A stretch of DNA of 64,000 nucleotides from Rhizobium sp. BG4 (GCF_016864575.1 NZ_CP044125.1:62001-126000), one strand, 5' to 3'; counted from the first letter of the stretch, positions 1 to 10,483 are shown. The notes: a model not told the origin generated them from the letters alone. Numbers and translations are program-made.

Positions 1-2104
1 TGCCGTGCACCAGGCTTTCTTTACGCAGGAAAACCGCTCTTCCCTGGCATTGGCCGTGATTGCGCTCTGCGCTTCCTGCTGTTGCGCTGGTGTCAGCCTT
101 AATCTTTCGCCCGGCGGCGCGGGACCGATGCCGATGTGATGAAGATCGGCTCGCGATGGCTGTCCAGCACCAGAGCCCGTTTCCACTGATCGAAGATGAA
201 ACCCGGCGGGCGCTCGCGATTGGTGGCGATTGCGCTGGAACCGATGATCCCCGCCATGCTGCCGTCCTCAGCAATGACGATCTTCGGTGGGGGCTTCTCG
301 GGAAGCATGACGACCACAAGCGTCGACAGGGCCATGATTGCCGTGCCGATGTGCCTCAGCCGGGTGCGCAGCAGGGTCAATAGCAGGAAGCCCGCGACCG
401 CAGCCGGGAAATACCAGGCAGGCAACCGGCCGACGCCGATATCACCGCCCCAGGACGAGACGGTCTTGGCGATCGCGATCACCAGATCGAGACCGAAGCC
501 GACCACCTGCCAGGCCCAGGCATCCAGCCCGAACGGCATCAACAGCATCGCAAGCAGCCCGGCCGGCATGATGACGAAGGAGATGACGGGCATGGCGGCG
601 AGATTGGCAGGCAGGCCATAGGCCGTCAGCCGGTGAAAATGCTCGATCGAGAACAGCGCCGTCGAGAAACCGCCGATGACGGAGGTGAGCAGGATGCCGC
701 CGAAGAAGCCGGCCGCCGATGACATGAGCCTGACCGCCCGCAATTTCGCAAATGGCTTGTCGCGCGCCGGCCGCTCCTTCCAGAGCGCATAGCCGGCGAC
801 CAGCGCCAGCGTCGCGGCAAAGGACATCTGAAAGCTCGGCCCCATGATTTCCGAGGGCGAGATGGCGATGATGATCAGTGCCGAAAGCGCCACATTGCGC
901 AAACTGATCGACGGCCGGTCGAAGAACACCGCCGTCAGCATGATCGCCATCATGATGAAGGCGCGCTCGGCGGAAACTGCGAAGCCGGAAATCAGGAAAT
1001 AGGCGGTGACGGCCGCAAGCGCTCCGGCGGCGGCGATCTTCTTGACCGGATAGGCCTGGGCGACGGACGGAAACAGGCTGAGCAGCGTGCGGAACCCGAC
1101 GAAGAAGATGCCGGCAGACAGCGCCATGTTGAGGCCCGATATGGCGATGATATGCGCGAGGCCTGATTGCCGGAGTGCCTCCGTAGTTTCTGCCGAAATG
1201 GCCCGAAAGCGCCGGTATCGCCGGGCAAAATGCCCCTGATGCGATCGCCGATGCCGCTTCTCAGCCGGTAGAGCCACTCGAAGGCGCTGTCGGTCAGCGA
1301 ATGCTCGTCTGCGGCTCCCGGCGTCACCGCCGTTGGCGCCCCATAGAAAAACCCATTGGCGCCAACGCGATCGAAATAGGATGAGAAGGCGAAGTCGTTG
1401 AGACCGGGGAGTGCCGGACCGGAGGGTGGCGTCAGCCGCGCCCTGCCCTTCACCCAGGTTCCCGTCTCGAACTCGGACTTGGCGCCGCGGGCGATGACAG
1501 TCACCCGGGCGGGCGGGCGTTTCACCACCGGGTTTTCGGTTGCGCGCAATGACAGCAGATAGCGCCAGCCGCCGCGGCCATCGCTTTCCCGGCGCTCGAC
1601 CCGTCCTGTGAGCGTCGTCGTCACGGCGGAATCAAGGAGGATGGTCTCGGCTCTCCACGTTTCGAATTGCGCAGTCGCGACGCCTGCCGCTACCAACGTC
1701 AATGCGGCGATCACGACGCGCATCCCCTCCCGCGCCCGATCGGTGAAGACCAGCAGAGTGAACAGCACCGCGATGAAGAAAAGTGGCATGATCGGCGAGA
1801 CGCTGGTGCCGGCCGCAAACCACGCCACGGCACCAAAGCCGAGCGCAACCGGCGCGAAGAGCATGCGTCCACCGTAGGCGAGCTCTTCGTCGGCGCATTT
1901 CGGGATGGCGCCTATCGCGCGCCCGATGGATGATCGGAGTCGATAAGCGCTGAGCGTGGCCGGTACGTGCCGCGTTGGCACGGGCACGAGGCCAGAATAG
2001 GCGCGCGCTGGCTCAAGATGCGGCAATTTGGCCGCATCCCCCGAAAGTTCCAGGCTGATCTCGCTGCTTTTCAACCCCGGCATGTAAAGAGCCTTGCGAC
2101 CCAT
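1..2104 (-). pseudogene. comEC: ComEC/Rec2-family competence protein, frame broken twice, left end outside window
   Basis: ComEC forms the inner-membrane channel for DNA uptake. Downstream of the start the frame encodes a DUF4131-type N-terminal region and then, in a second frame, the Competence domain with the typical stretch GLAHIIAISGLNMAL and many hydrophobic helices. The first frame runs to about 1205 (ending LPGDTGAF) and the next frame resumes at about 1202 (AISAETTEAL). About ten residues that normally lie between these motifs are missing and the frame changes. A second break lies at 121-123: the ORF stops at 99, but adding one C to the ccc run continues it as PAPPGERLRLTPAQ to the window edge. 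The start may be the ATG at 2104 or the one at 2083, which has an AAGG in front. As written it cannot make a full protein. Confidence 0.8.
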
Positions 2105-2282
2105 TAAAATACAACCAAGATGCAACCCTGCGCGCGTTTCAGCAACAATAATCGATTGAAAAAACGCAAAAAATCGTGAGTGCAAAAAGCCTAAATAAAT
2201 CATCGGCTTCCGCTATGCGTTTACAGCATCGCAGGAGTGCCTAAAAGTTGATACTGCGATGCACAAAATGGCGTCACGGTAA

Positions 2283-2310
2283 CTTGGCATTAGGCGCGCT
2301 ATCATATAGC
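2283..2310 (+). promoter_or_regulatory. candidate promoter of gltA
   Basis: CTTGGC at 2283-2288 and TATAGC at 2305-2310 are 16 bases apart, resembling the rhizobial sigma-70 consensus CTTGAC/CTATAT. They lie about 65 bases before the gltA start, in the gap between the divergent comEC and gltA. Assigned by eye only. Confidence 0.35.
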
Positions 2311-2374
2311 AATCTGAGCGGACGCTTAACCCTATGGCGCTTTTATGGCGCCGCCGCCAATTTGGAGGATCAGA

Positions 2375-3664
2375 ATGACGGATCAAAGCGCAACAATCAA
2401 AATCGGCGACAAGTCCGCCAATCTTTCCGTAAAGAGCGGAACGATTGGGCCAGATGTCATCGATATCGGCGCACTCTACAAAAACACCGGCTCCTTCACG
2501 TACGATCCTGGTTTCACCTCGACCGCATCCTGTGAATCGAAGATCACCTACATCGATGGCGATGAGGGCGTTCTCTTGCACCGCGGCTATCCGATCGAGC
2601 AGCTGGCCGAGCACGGCGACTTCCTGGAAGTCTGCTATCTCCTGCTTTACGGCGAACTGCCGACGGCAGCTCAGAAGAAGGACTTCGACCACCGCGTGAC
2701 GCACCACACAATGGTGCACGAACAGATGAGCCGCTTCTTCACCGGCTTCCGCCGCGATGCGCATCCGATGGCCGTCATGTGCGGCTGTGTCGGCGCCCTG
2801 TCGGCCTTCTACCACGACTCGACCGACATCACCGATCCGCACCAGCGCATGGTCGCTTCGCTGCGCATGATCGCCAAGATGCCGACGCTGGCCGCAATGG
2901 CCTACAAGTACCACATCGGCCAGCCCTTCGTTTACCCGAAGAACGACCTCGATTACGCGTCGAACTTCCTGCGCATGTGCTTTGCCGTTCCCTGCGAAGA
3001 GTACACGGTCAATCCGGTTCTCTCCCGCGCCATGGACCGTATCTTCATCCTGCATGCGGACCACGAGCAGAACGCTTCGACCTCGACCGTTCGTCTCGCC
3101 GGCTCTTCGGGTGCAAACCCGTTCGCCTGCATCGCGGCCGGCATTGCCTGCCTCTGGGGCCCTGCTCACGGCGGCGCCAACGAAGCAGCGCTCAACATGC
3201 TGTCGGAGATCGGCTCCGTCGATCGTATCCCCGAATATGTCGCACGCGCCAAGGACAAGAACGATCCGTTCCGCCTGATGGGCTTTGGTCACCGCGTCTA
3301 CAAGAACTACGATCCGCGCGCCAAGATCATGCAGAAGACGACGCATGAAGTTCTCGGCGAACTCGGCATCAAGGACGATCCGCTTCTCGAAGTGGCGATG
3401 GAACTCGAGCGCATTGCGCTCACCGACGAGTATTTCATCGAGAAGAAGCTCTACCCGAACATCGACTTCTACTCGGGTATCACGCTGAAGGCTCTCGGCT
3501 TCCCCACGACCATGTTCACCGTTCTCTTCGCTCTCGCCCGCACCGTCGGCTGGATCGCTCAGTGGAACGAAATGATCGAGGATCCGCAGCAGCGCATCGG
3601 CCGCCCGCGCCAGCTCTATATCGGTGAAGCACAGCGCGATTACGTTCCGGTTTCCAAGCGCTAA
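2375..3664 (+). CDS. gltA: citrate synthase, type II
   Basis: Condenses acetyl-CoA and oxaloacetate to citrate, the entry step of the TCA cycle, in the cytoplasm. The 429-residue product has the length of the hexameric Gram-negative type II enzyme (E. coli 427). The catalytic triad is visible at about His265 ([10 protein letters not shown]), His306 ([13 protein letters not shown]) and Asp364 (NIDFYSG). The ATG at 2375 follows TTTGGAGG with six bases between; an in-frame ATG at 2345 has no comparable ribosome site. The gene stands alone between the divergent comEC and the convergent lpxB, and ends in a hairpin terminator. Confidence 0.97.
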   Translation: MTDQSATIKIGDKSANLSVKSGTIGPDVIDIGALYKNTGSFTYDPGFTSTASCESKITYIDGDEGVLLHRGYPIEQLAEHGDFLEVCYLLLYGELPTAAQKKDFDHRVTHHTMVHEQMSRFFTGFRRDAHPMAVMCGCVGALSAFYHDSTDITDPHQRMVASLRMIAKMPTLAAMAYKYHIGQPFVYPKNDLDYASNFLRMCFAVPCEEYTVNPVLSRAMDRIFILHADHEQNASTSTVRLAGSSGANPFACIAAGIACLWGPAHGGANEAALNMLSEIGSVDRIPEYVARAKDKNDPFRLMGFGHRVYKNYDPRAKIMQKTTHEVLGELGIKDDPLLEVAMELERIALTDEYFIEKKLYPNIDFYSGITLKALGFPTTMFTVLFALARTVGWIAQWNEMIEDPQQRIGRPRQLYIGEAQRDYVPVSKR

Positions 3665-3685
3665 GCGCCCGGACAATCTAAAAAC

Positions 3686-3720
3686 AAGAAACCCGGTCAG
3701 CGATGACCGGGTTTTTTCTT
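3686..3720. terminator. bidirectional terminator between gltA and lpxB
   Basis: Stem ACCCGGTCA (3691-3699), loop GCGA, stem TGACCGGGT (3704-3712), extended by A-T pairs and followed by a T run for gltA. The lpxB stop codon (3697-3699) lies inside the left arm, so the hairpin also forms the 3' end of the lpxB message. Confidence 0.8.
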
Positions 3721-4871
3721 GTCCAGAACGTCGAGAACGATCTCCGCCGCCTTCTCTCCGGGTGGCTTTTCCGTCTGCATGCGCTGCCAGACGAGATCGT
3801 AGCCTTCCAGCATGGTGCGCCGCTGCGCGGTATCGCCGGACAGCCGCTCCATCCAGCGGGCAAGCGCTCCGCCACGGACGCTGTCGTTGAAATATTCGGG
3901 TACCACGGCGTAATCGGCAATCAGGTTCGGGATCGCCGCCGTCCAGGTCTTGATGCGCGAGGTCATCAGCGAGATGATCCAGTCGGTCTTGTAGGTCGAG
4001 ACCGTCGGCACGCCGGCGAGCGCGAGCTCGAGGATCACCGTTCCGGAGGCAGCAAGCGCCGCATCGGCCTCGCCGAAGGCCCGCCACTTGGCATCGCTGC
4101 CGATCAAGATTTCGGGCTGCACTTTCCACTGCGATACCAGCTCGCGCACCAGAGCCTCGCGGCGGCTGACCGTGGGCATGACGAAGCGGACGCTGCCATC
4201 GCGCGCCAGGAGATCATTTGCCGCATCCTCGAAGAAGGGCATCAGCTTGGATATCTCGGTCGAGCGCGAGCCCGGCAGCAGCATGATCGTCTTGCCTTGC
4301 TCCGGCGAGATGGCTCGGGCAGCGCGGCTGCTTCGCGCAGCCAGCAGATTTGCGTCCGCAGTCAGCCTGTGTCCGACATAGGTGGTCGCCGGGCCGCCGA
4401 GGCGCTGCATAACTTCAGGCTCGAAAGGCAGAACGGCGAGCACATGATCGACGTAGCCGAGCATGCGCTGGGCTCGGTATTCCTTCCAGGCCCAGACACT
4501 CGGACAGACGTAGTTGACGACCGGCAGATCAGGCAGCGCCGTGCGCACGCGCTTGGCAACGCGATGAGTGAAATCGGGGCTGTCTATGATGATCAGGATG
4601 TCGGGCTTGGCCGCAATCAGCGCCGCCGTTGTCTGGCGGATCAGCCTGTAGAGCGTTGGAAGCTTGGCGAGCACCTGACTGATGCCCATGATCGACAGTT
4701 CGGAATAGTCGAACAGCGATTTGAGGCCCTGCGCTTCGAGCGCCTCTCCGCCGACGCCAACGAGTTCGACGGGCCGTCATGGATGCGCTTCAGGGCAGCG
4801 ATGAGATCGCCGCCGAGCAGATCGCCGGATACTTCGCCGGCAATGATGCCGATCTTCAAATGGCGGCTCAT
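3697..4871 (-). CDS. lpxB: lipid-A-disaccharide synthase LpxB, frameshifted as written
   Basis: LpxB joins UDP-2,3-diacylglucosamine and lipid X to form the lipid A disaccharide at the inner membrane. The N-terminus in one frame (MSRHLKIGIIAGEVSGDLLG) has the family's GEVSGD motif; from about 4773 the protein continues in another frame as VELVGVGGEALEAQGLKSLF and runs to the stop at 3697, including PDFTHRVAKR and the LLPGSR motif. The break is at the ggg run 4771-4773 (ccc on the coding strand); one more base restores a continuous protein of about 391 residues. The gene overlaps lpxI by four bases (ATGA) and is the last of the block. Because lpxB is essential in most Gram-negatives, a sequencing under-call is more likely than a real mutation. 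Confidence 0.88.
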
Positions 4872-5749
4872 GCGAGCCCCCAGGACGGCAGGCCGCGATC
4901 CAGTCCAGTGACAAAGAGGCCGGAGGCATTGGCAGCAGCGATCAGCGCTTCGCGTTCCAGCACCAGTGCCCTGCCCGCCTCGACGGCTATCCCCGCCAAA
5001 CCGGCCTTCCTGGCATTTTCAACAGTTGACGGCCCGATCGAGGGCAGATCAGCGCGCAGATCCTGCTGCGGCTTGCAGAGCTTGACGAGGACGCCCTTGC
5101 GGCGGGCGGAAATGCGACCTGCTGTGCGCAACGAGGCGACACGCTCCAGCATTCCGTCGGTACCTTCGGGGCCTTCGAGCGCAACAACGCGGCCGCCGAC
5201 GGAAACGGCACCCTGTCCGACATCGAGCAGCCCCAATGCATTTGCTGCCTCGGCCGCCTTCAGGATATCGGTGATGTCATCCTTGCCTGGTGCGACCACA
5301 CCGGCCGGCCCCACCGAGGCCAGCAGATCAGGTGCGATCTCCTGGGCGCCGATGACGCGGCGGCCATCAGTTTCGATAAGCTTGATGACCATTTGCAGCA
5401 CCGTGTCATCGCCGCCAGAGAGCAGCGTCCGTATGACCGAGGGTACCTTGCCGATCGTCTTCCAGCTGGGTCGTATCTCACGCCATTCCGGGCGGCGGCG
5501 AACGCCACCGGACATGACGACGCGGCGGATGTCATTCTTACAGAAAATGCCTTCGAGCGCCGCGAAATCGGCGACGCCGATGACGGCGTGGTCGTAGTCC
5601 TGCCATGAGCGGTCGAGCTCGCCCTTCAGGGAGATGATGAAAGGTTCATCGCCGGCGGCGCGGGCGGCCTCTGCGACATAAGCCGGCAAAAGGCCGTTGC
5701 CGGCGATGATCGCCAGACGGCCTTTTGCAGCGTCACCAGCCAGAGACAC
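4868..5749 (-). CDS. lpxI: UDP-2,3-diacylglucosamine pyrophosphatase LpxI (DUF1009)
   Basis: LpxI hydrolyses UDP-2,3-diacylglucosamine to lipid X, replacing LpxH in most alphaproteobacteria. The 293-residue protein starts with a glycine-rich segment (LAIIAGNGLLPAYVAEAA) typical of the family's N-terminal domain and ends in the C-terminal domain with ALEGPEGTDGML and KPQQDLRADLPSIG. The start appears to be GTG at 5749, just after the lpxA stop, with AAGG upstream. It sits between lpxA and lpxB, exactly where the intermediate step is needed, and its end overlaps lpxB translationally. Confidence 0.92.
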   Translation of the reverse strand: MSLAGDAAKGRLAIIAGNGLLPAYVAEAARAAGDEPFIISLKGELDRSWQDYDHAVIGVADFAALEGIFCKNDIRRVVMSGGVRRRPEWREIRPSWKTIGKVPSVIRTLLSGGDDTVLQMVIKLIETDGRRVIGAQEIAPDLLASVGPAGVVAPGKDDITDILKAAEAANALGLLDVGQGAVSVGGRVVALEGPEGTDGMLERVASLRTAGRISARRKGVLVKLCKPQQDLRADLPSIGPSTVENARKAGLAGIAVEAGRALVLEREALIAAANASGLFVTGLDRGLPSWGLA

Positions 5750-5751
5750 AC

Positions 5752-6570
5752 TCAGCCTTTCTGTCCCCGCGTCGGCGAAGACAGCGCCCGGTCGCTTTCA
5801 GCAGCGATGAAATCGAGGATCTCGACCACCTGCGGGCAATCGGCATATTCGGCGCGGATCGCAGCAGCATTGTCGCGCACCGAATTGGCACCTTCGAAGA
5901 TTGCCTTGTAGGCACGGCGAACGATGTGGATGACGGCGCGGTCGATGCCTGCACGCGTCATGCCCACGACGTTGAGGCCACCGAGAAGGCCCGGATTGCC
6001 GTTCAGCATGCCGTAGGGAATGACGTCGTAGCTGACGGCGGAGAGACCGCCGACGAAAGCCTGGCGGCCGACGCGGGTGAACTGATGGACGGCACAGCCG
6101 CCGCCGAGAATGACGCGATCCTCGATTGTGACGTGGCCGGCCAGCATGACGTTGTTCGACATGATGACGTTGTTGCCGACGCGGCAATCATGCGCCACAT
6201 GCGAATTGGCGAGGAAGAGATTGTTGTTGCCGACGATCGTCTTGCCGCCGAAATCCGACGTGCCGGTGTTGATCGTCACGCCTTCGCGCATCGTGCAGTT
6301 TTCGCCGATGGTCAAGGTCGTCTCTTCGCCGGCGTGATGGACGCTCTGCGGATCGCCGCCGATCACGGCCATCGGGAAGACTTTCGAGCCCTTGCCGAGC
6401 TCAGTGCGGCCCGTCACGATCGAATGCGGATGCAGATGCACGTTATCATGAAGCGTCACCTTCGGCCCGACATAGGCGAAGGGGCCGATCGTCACGTTCT
6501 CGCCGATGACGGCGCCGTCTTCGACGACGGCCATCGGGTGAATACGTGCGCTGGCAGCAACCGTGCTCAT
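5752..6570 (-). CDS. lpxA: acyl-ACP--UDP-N-acetylglucosamine O-acyltransferase LpxA
   Basis: First step of lipid A synthesis: transfer of a 3-hydroxyacyl chain from ACP to the 3-OH of UDP-GlcNAc. The 272-residue protein is a left-handed beta helix of hexapeptide repeats ([20 protein letters not shown] and onward) followed by a C-terminal helical domain. The catalytic His lies in the segment [14 protein letters not shown]. The start ATG overlaps the fabZ stop by four bases, implying translational coupling; lpxI follows after two bases. Confidence 0.95.
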   Translation of the reverse strand: MSTVAASARIHPMAVVEDGAVIGENVTIGPFAYVGPKVTLHDNVHLHPHSIVTGRTELGKGSKVFPMAVIGGDPQSVHHAGEETTLTIGENCTMREGVTINTGTSDFGGKTIVGNNNLFLANSHVAHDCRVGNNVIMSNNVMLAGHVTIEDRVILGGGCAVHQFTRVGRQAFVGGLSAVSYDVIPYGMLNGNPGLLGGLNVVGMTRAGIDRAVIHIVRRAYKAIFEGANSVRDNAAAIRAEYADCPQVVEILDFIAAESDRALSSPTRGQKG

Positions 6571-7034
6571 GCCTGGTCCTTACGCAGGATCATCGCGCCG
6601 ATATCGGCTTCCGCCGCAAGGTTGCCATCAACCTTGGCGTCGCAATGGAACTTCCAGATATTGCCACGCTGCTTCAGCTTCTTGACGTGGAATTCAACGC
6701 GGTCGCCCGGGATAACCGGCTTGCGGAAACGGGCATTGTCGATCGTCATGAAGTAGACGAGGTTGCCGTTCGAGCCGTCCTTGCGGGCGCAGATAGCACC
6801 AGCCGTCTGTGCCATGCCCTCGATCAGGAGCACGCCAGGCATGATCGGCGATTCCGGGAAATGGCCGGTGAACTGCGGCTCGTTAGCGGTGACGTTCTTG
6901 ATACCGATCGCAGAATCGTCGCCATCGATCTCGATGATCTTGTCGACCATCAGGAACGGATAGCGATGCGGCAGGAGCTTCATGATCTCGATGATGTCAG
7001 CCGACGAAAGAGAAGCCTTTGCTTCTTCAGTCAT
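6567..7034 (-). CDS. fabZ: 3-hydroxyacyl-[acyl-carrier-protein] dehydratase FabZ
   Basis: Dehydrates 3-hydroxyacyl-ACP in fatty acid elongation and competes with LpxA/LpxD for 3-hydroxymyristoyl-ACP, so its place between lpxD and lpxA is functionally meaningful. The 155-residue hot-dog-fold protein shows the catalytic His in [12 protein letters not shown] and the acidic residue helix in [20 protein letters not shown]. It overlaps both neighbours by four bases (lpxD stop/fabZ ATG and fabZ stop/lpxA ATG). Confidence 0.96.
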   Translation of the reverse strand: MTEEAKASLSSADIIEIMKLLPHRYPFLMVDKIIEIDGDDSAIGIKNVTANEPQFTGHFPESPIMPGVLLIEGMAQTAGAICARKDGSNGNLVYFMTIDNARFRKPVIPGDRVEFHVKKLKQRGNIWKFHCDAKVDGNLAAEADIGAMILRKDQA

Positions 7035-8092
7035 TCCTTGTCTCCCGTTTTACTCGCCCGCGCACCGGAGCGTATCATTATTTCCGCGGACTCGCGCAGG
7101 AAATCCTTGATCGGACGCGCCGGGATGCCGCCATAGCGCTCGCCTGCAGGGATGCTCTGCACGACGCCACTCTTGGCGGCGATCTGCACGCCGCTGCCAA
7201 TGGTAATATGGCCGTTGAGGCCCGCCTGACCACCGATCTGCACGCCGTCCCCGATCACGGTACTGCCGGCAATGCCGACCTGCGAGACGATGGCGCAATG
7301 GCGGCCGATCTTGACGTTATGGCCGATCTGCACCTGGTTATCGATCTTGGTGCCTTCGCCGATCACCGTATCGTCCATGGTGCCGCGATCGATCGTCGCG
7401 TTGGCGCCGATCTCGACATTGTCCTGGATGATGACGCGGCCGATCTGAACGATCTTGATCATGCCGCGCGGTCCCGGCGCATAGCCGAAGCCATCCTGGC
7501 CGATACGGGCACCATTATGGATGATCACGTGATTGCCGAGGAAGGCACAGAGAACGCTGGCGCCGCTCGCAATCGAGCAGTTCCGGCCGATCTTGACGCC
7601 CTGCCCGATGATCGCGCCTGCGCCGATGCGCGTGCCAGTGCCGATCTCGACATTGGCACCGATGATCGCGAGAGGCTCAACGACGACGCCGGCTTCCAGC
7701 TTGGCAGTCGGGTCGATGACGGCGCCGGTACCAACAGTCGCGTCGTCCGACATGGCCGGAAGCGGCTGCAGCGCAGACGGGTGAAGGTAGCCACCCGCCA
7801 TGGCAAAAGCCGCATGCGGGTTTTTCGACACGAGAGCCGGGATATGCGGCGGGATCGCCGACAACAGCGCGGGATCGCACAGCACGGCTGATGCCTCGCA
7901 GGTCTCAAGCTCGGCTTTGCTCTTCCGCGAGATCACATAGCAAAGGTCACCCGCCTGGGCCCGGTTGACCGGAGCCACAGAGCGAATGATCACATCTGCC
8001 TTTGATGCATCGGGAAGTTCTGCCCCGAGATATTGGGCGAGCTCAGAGAGCGTCACCCCATCCCGAGGCTTGAAGAACGAATTTTGCTCCAT
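7031..8092 (-). CDS. lpxD: UDP-3-O-(3-hydroxymyristoyl)glucosamine N-acyltransferase LpxD
   Basis: Third acylation-pathway enzyme of lipid A: N-acylates UDP-3-O-acyl-glucosamine. About 353 residues: an N-terminal uridine-binding domain ([17 protein letters not shown]), then a long series of hexapeptide repeats ([20 protein letters not shown]) with the catalytic His in [17 protein letters not shown], and a C-terminal helix. The ATG at 8092 follows CTGGAG; an in-frame TTG two codons earlier is less likely. Located 48 bases after bamA. Confidence 0.95.
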   Translation of the reverse strand: MEQNSFFKPRDGVTLSELAQYLGAELPDASKADVIIRSVAPVNRAQAGDLCYVISRKSKAELETCEASAVLCDPALLSAIPPHIPALVSKNPHAAFAMAGGYLHPSALQPLPAMSDDATVGTGAVIDPTAKLEAGVVVEPLAIIGANVEIGTGTRIGAGAIIGQGVKIGRNCSIASGASVLCAFLGNHVIIHNGARIGQDGFGYAPGPRGMIKIVQIGRVIIQDNVEIGANATIDRGTMDDTVIGEGTKIDNQVQIGHNVKIGRHCAIVSQVGIAGSTVIGDGVQIGGQAGLNGHITIGSGVQIAAKSGVVQSIPAGERYGGIPARPIKDFLRESAEIMIRSGARASKTGDKE

Positions 8093-8140
8093 CGGCAATG
8101 CTCCAGAACGGAATTCCAGTATGGTTCCGGACTGCCGATA

Positions 8141-10483
8141 TCAGAATTGGTTGTTGATGCCAAACTTGAAGTACTGCGTCTTGTCGTAGTCCTTCTTGAG
8201 TACCGGCATCGCGTAGTCGACGCGGAGAGCGCCGAACGGAGACTGCCAGATCAAGCCAAGACCGACCGACGCACGGAGCGCAGCATCTTCACCATTGACC
8301 GTTTCAGGGCTGGTGACCTTCACGTCGTTGCCGAACAGCGTGCCTGCATCGGCGAAGACGGCACCACGCAGACCGAAGTCACGCGGGAAACCAGGCATCG
8401 GGAAGGATGCTTCAGCCGAAACCGTAAAGTAGGTCGTGCCACCGAGCGGATCATCCGGACCATTGCCGACGCGCGGGCCGATACCCTTGTTTTCGAAGCC
8501 ACGGATATCGCTGTTCCCCAGCGTGAACTGGTCGAAGATGTTCAGGTCCTTGCCGAGGCCGACGACATAACCAGCACCAGCAGAGAGCGAGCCGATGATG
8601 TCGGCGTCGTCAGCGAGCAGGTGATAGTAGCGGGCCTTACCGTAGACCTTGTAGAACTGCGAGTCGCCGCCGAGGCCTGCGATTTCGTTGGTCAGCGTTG
8701 CGTAGATACCTTCACGCGGCAACGTCATATCGTCGAGCGTGTTGTAGGTGAAGGTCTGCGAGACCGACGACTTGATCCACGGACCGTTGTTGACGAGATC
8801 CTGATACGGCGTCGACAGATCGCTCAGATCGCTACCGCTGGAGTCATAGTCCATACGCTTGAAGTTATAGCGGAAGGTCGAAGCCAAATCTTCGGTGATC
8901 GGCGCAGTTGCGCGCAGAACCAGGCTGTCTTCCGTGTAGTCGTAGTTGTCGTTGCTCGAGGTCTCGCTGTGGTTCAGGTCGAAACCGGTCGCGAGGCGAT
9001 AGCCGAGGAAGTAGGGCTCGGTGAAGCTCAGGCCGTAGCTCTGCGAACCTTCGAGACCACCACCGGCCGAAACCTTGATGTACTGGCCGCGGCCGAGGAA
9101 GTTCTTTTCTTCGATCGAGGCTTCGAGGATGAGGCCGTCGCCACCAGCAGCGTAGCCGGCGCCGATACCGAACGAACCGGTCGACTGATCCTGGACATCG
9201 ACGACAACGACGACGCGGTCCGGAGCGCTGCCCGGCTGCGTGCTGATGTTGACCGACGAGAAGAAGCCGAGAGCTTCGAGGCGGCGCTTCGCCTTGGTGA
9301 TCATCTGCTGATTGAATGCATCGCCTTCAGAGACGTCGAATTCGCGGCGGATGACGTAGTCGCGGGTGCGGCTGTTGCCGCGGATTTCGATGCGCTCGAT
9401 GTAAGCACGCTCGCCCTGGTCGACGAGATATTCGACGCCGATCGTGTTGTTGCCGAGGTCGCGGTTGCCGCGCGGCGTGACACGGGCGAACGGATAGCCT
9501 GCCGAAGCAACCTGATCGGAGATCGCTTCCATGGACTGCTGAACGCTCTTAGCGCTATAGACTTCACCTTCATGCGTCTTGACGAGGCCCTGCAGCTGCT
9601 CGCCGCTGACGCCATCGACGGTCGACTGAACGGTGACAGCGCCGAAGTTGTAGCGCGGGCCTTCTTCGATATTGAAGGTCAGCGTGTACTTGTTCGTGGT
9701 TTCGTCGAACTGGGCGTCGGACGAGACGATCTTGAAGTCGGCATAGCCGCGATTGAAGTAGAACTGGCGCAGCGCTTCTTCGTCGGCGCGCAGCTTGTCT
9801 TCGTTGTAAACGTCCTTGCGCGTCAGGAACGACAGGAAGTTCGAGCGCTTCGTCTGAATGACGGCAGCGAGGCGGCCGGCACTGTAGGCATTGTTGCCTA
9901 CGAAATTGATGGCGGCGATCTTGGTGCGATCACCTTCGTCGATCACGAAGGCAAGGTTCACGCGGCCTTCGCCGAGCGGAACGACCTGCGTCGTGACGTT
10001 GACTTCGCTACGGCCGGTGGCGGCGTAGGCTTCCTTGATGGCAGCGATGTCGGCCTGGATCTGCGCATCGTTGTACGGGCCAGAGGCGTGCGTACCAACG
10101 ACGGACGCCAGCTTGTCGTCCTTGACCTTGCGGTTGCCGTTGAAGACGACCTGGTTGACCAGCTGCGCTTCCTGGACCTGCACGACGAGCGTGCCGCCGG
10201 AGACGGAGATCTTCACGTCGGAGAAGTAACCGGTGCCGTAGAGCTGCTTCACCGAGTCATCGATATCGGTGTTCGAGAAGCTCTTGCCCGGCTGAATGGT
10301 GAGGTTGGAACGCACAGCCTCCGCACCGACGCGGCTTGCCCCGCGTACATCGATGCGCTGAATGACTGCGGCTTCAGCCGCACTCGCAGAGACGATTGTA
10401 ATGACACCTGCGCCCGAAGCCACAACACTTGCAGACAGCGCAACCGCCGATACTGCGTTCAAAAATCTTGAACCAGCCTTCAT
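8141..10483 (-). CDS. bamA: outer membrane protein assembly factor BamA
   Basis: Central pore of the BAM machine that folds and inserts outer-membrane beta-barrels. About 780 residues: a signal peptide (MKAGSRFLNAVSAVALSAS, cleavage near SAAEA), five POTRA domains covering roughly residues 40-420 (starting at VIQRIDVRGASRVG), and a 16-strand barrel ending in the aromatic terminal signature YFKFGINNQF. The start at 10483 puts the signal peptide at the N-terminus; an upstream in-frame ATG at 10567 would add 28 residues in front of it and is less likely. Lies between rseP and lpxD, the conserved alphaproteobacterial order. Confidence 0.95.
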   Translation of the reverse strand: MKAGSRFLNAVSAVALSASVVASGAGVITIVSASAAEAAVIQRIDVRGASRVGAEAVRSNLTIQPGKSFSNTDIDDSVKQLYGTGYFSDVKISVSGGTLVVQVQEAQLVNQVVFNGNRKVKDDKLASVVGTHASGPYNDAQIQADIAAIKEAYAATGRSEVNVTTQVVPLGEGRVNLAFVIDEGDRTKIAAINFVGNNAYSAGRLAAVIQTKRSNFLSFLTRKDVYNEDKLRADEEALRQFYFNRGYADFKIVSSDAQFDETTNKYTLTFNIEEGPRYNFGAVTVQSTVDGVSGEQLQGLVKTHEGEVYSAKSVQQSMEAISDQVASAGYPFARVTPRGNRDLGNNTIGVEYLVDQGERAYIERIEIRGNSRTRDYVIRREFDVSEGDAFNQQMITKAKRRLEALGFFSSVNISTQPGSAPDRVVVVVDVQDQSTGSFGIGAGYAAGGDGLILEASIEEKNFLGRGQYIKVSAGGGLEGSQSYGLSFTEPYFLGYRLATGFDLNHSETSSNDNYDYTEDSLVLRATAPITEDLASTFRYNFKRMDYDSSGSDLSDLSTPYQDLVNNGPWIKSSVSQTFTYNTLDDMTLPREGIYATLTNEIAGLGGDSQFYKVYGKARYYHLLADDADIIGSLSAGAGYVVGLGKDLNIFDQFTLGNSDIRGFENKGIGPRVGNGPDDPLGGTTYFTVSAEASFPMPGFPRDFGLRGAVFADAGTLFGNDVKVTSPETVNGEDAALRASVGLGLIWQSPFGALRVDYAMPVLKKDYDKTQYFKFGINNQF

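Noticed and set aside
2213..4129. Open frame of over 600 codons antisense to gltA and the lpxB end
   Set aside because: Covers a gene with full catalytic motifs on the other strand; Arg/Asp/Val-rich shadow composition.
8033..10471. Long open frame (over 800 codons) antisense to bamA
   Set aside because: Mirrors bamA codons; composition is His/Asp/Arg-rich with no domain, and it arises from the strong third-position G/C bias.
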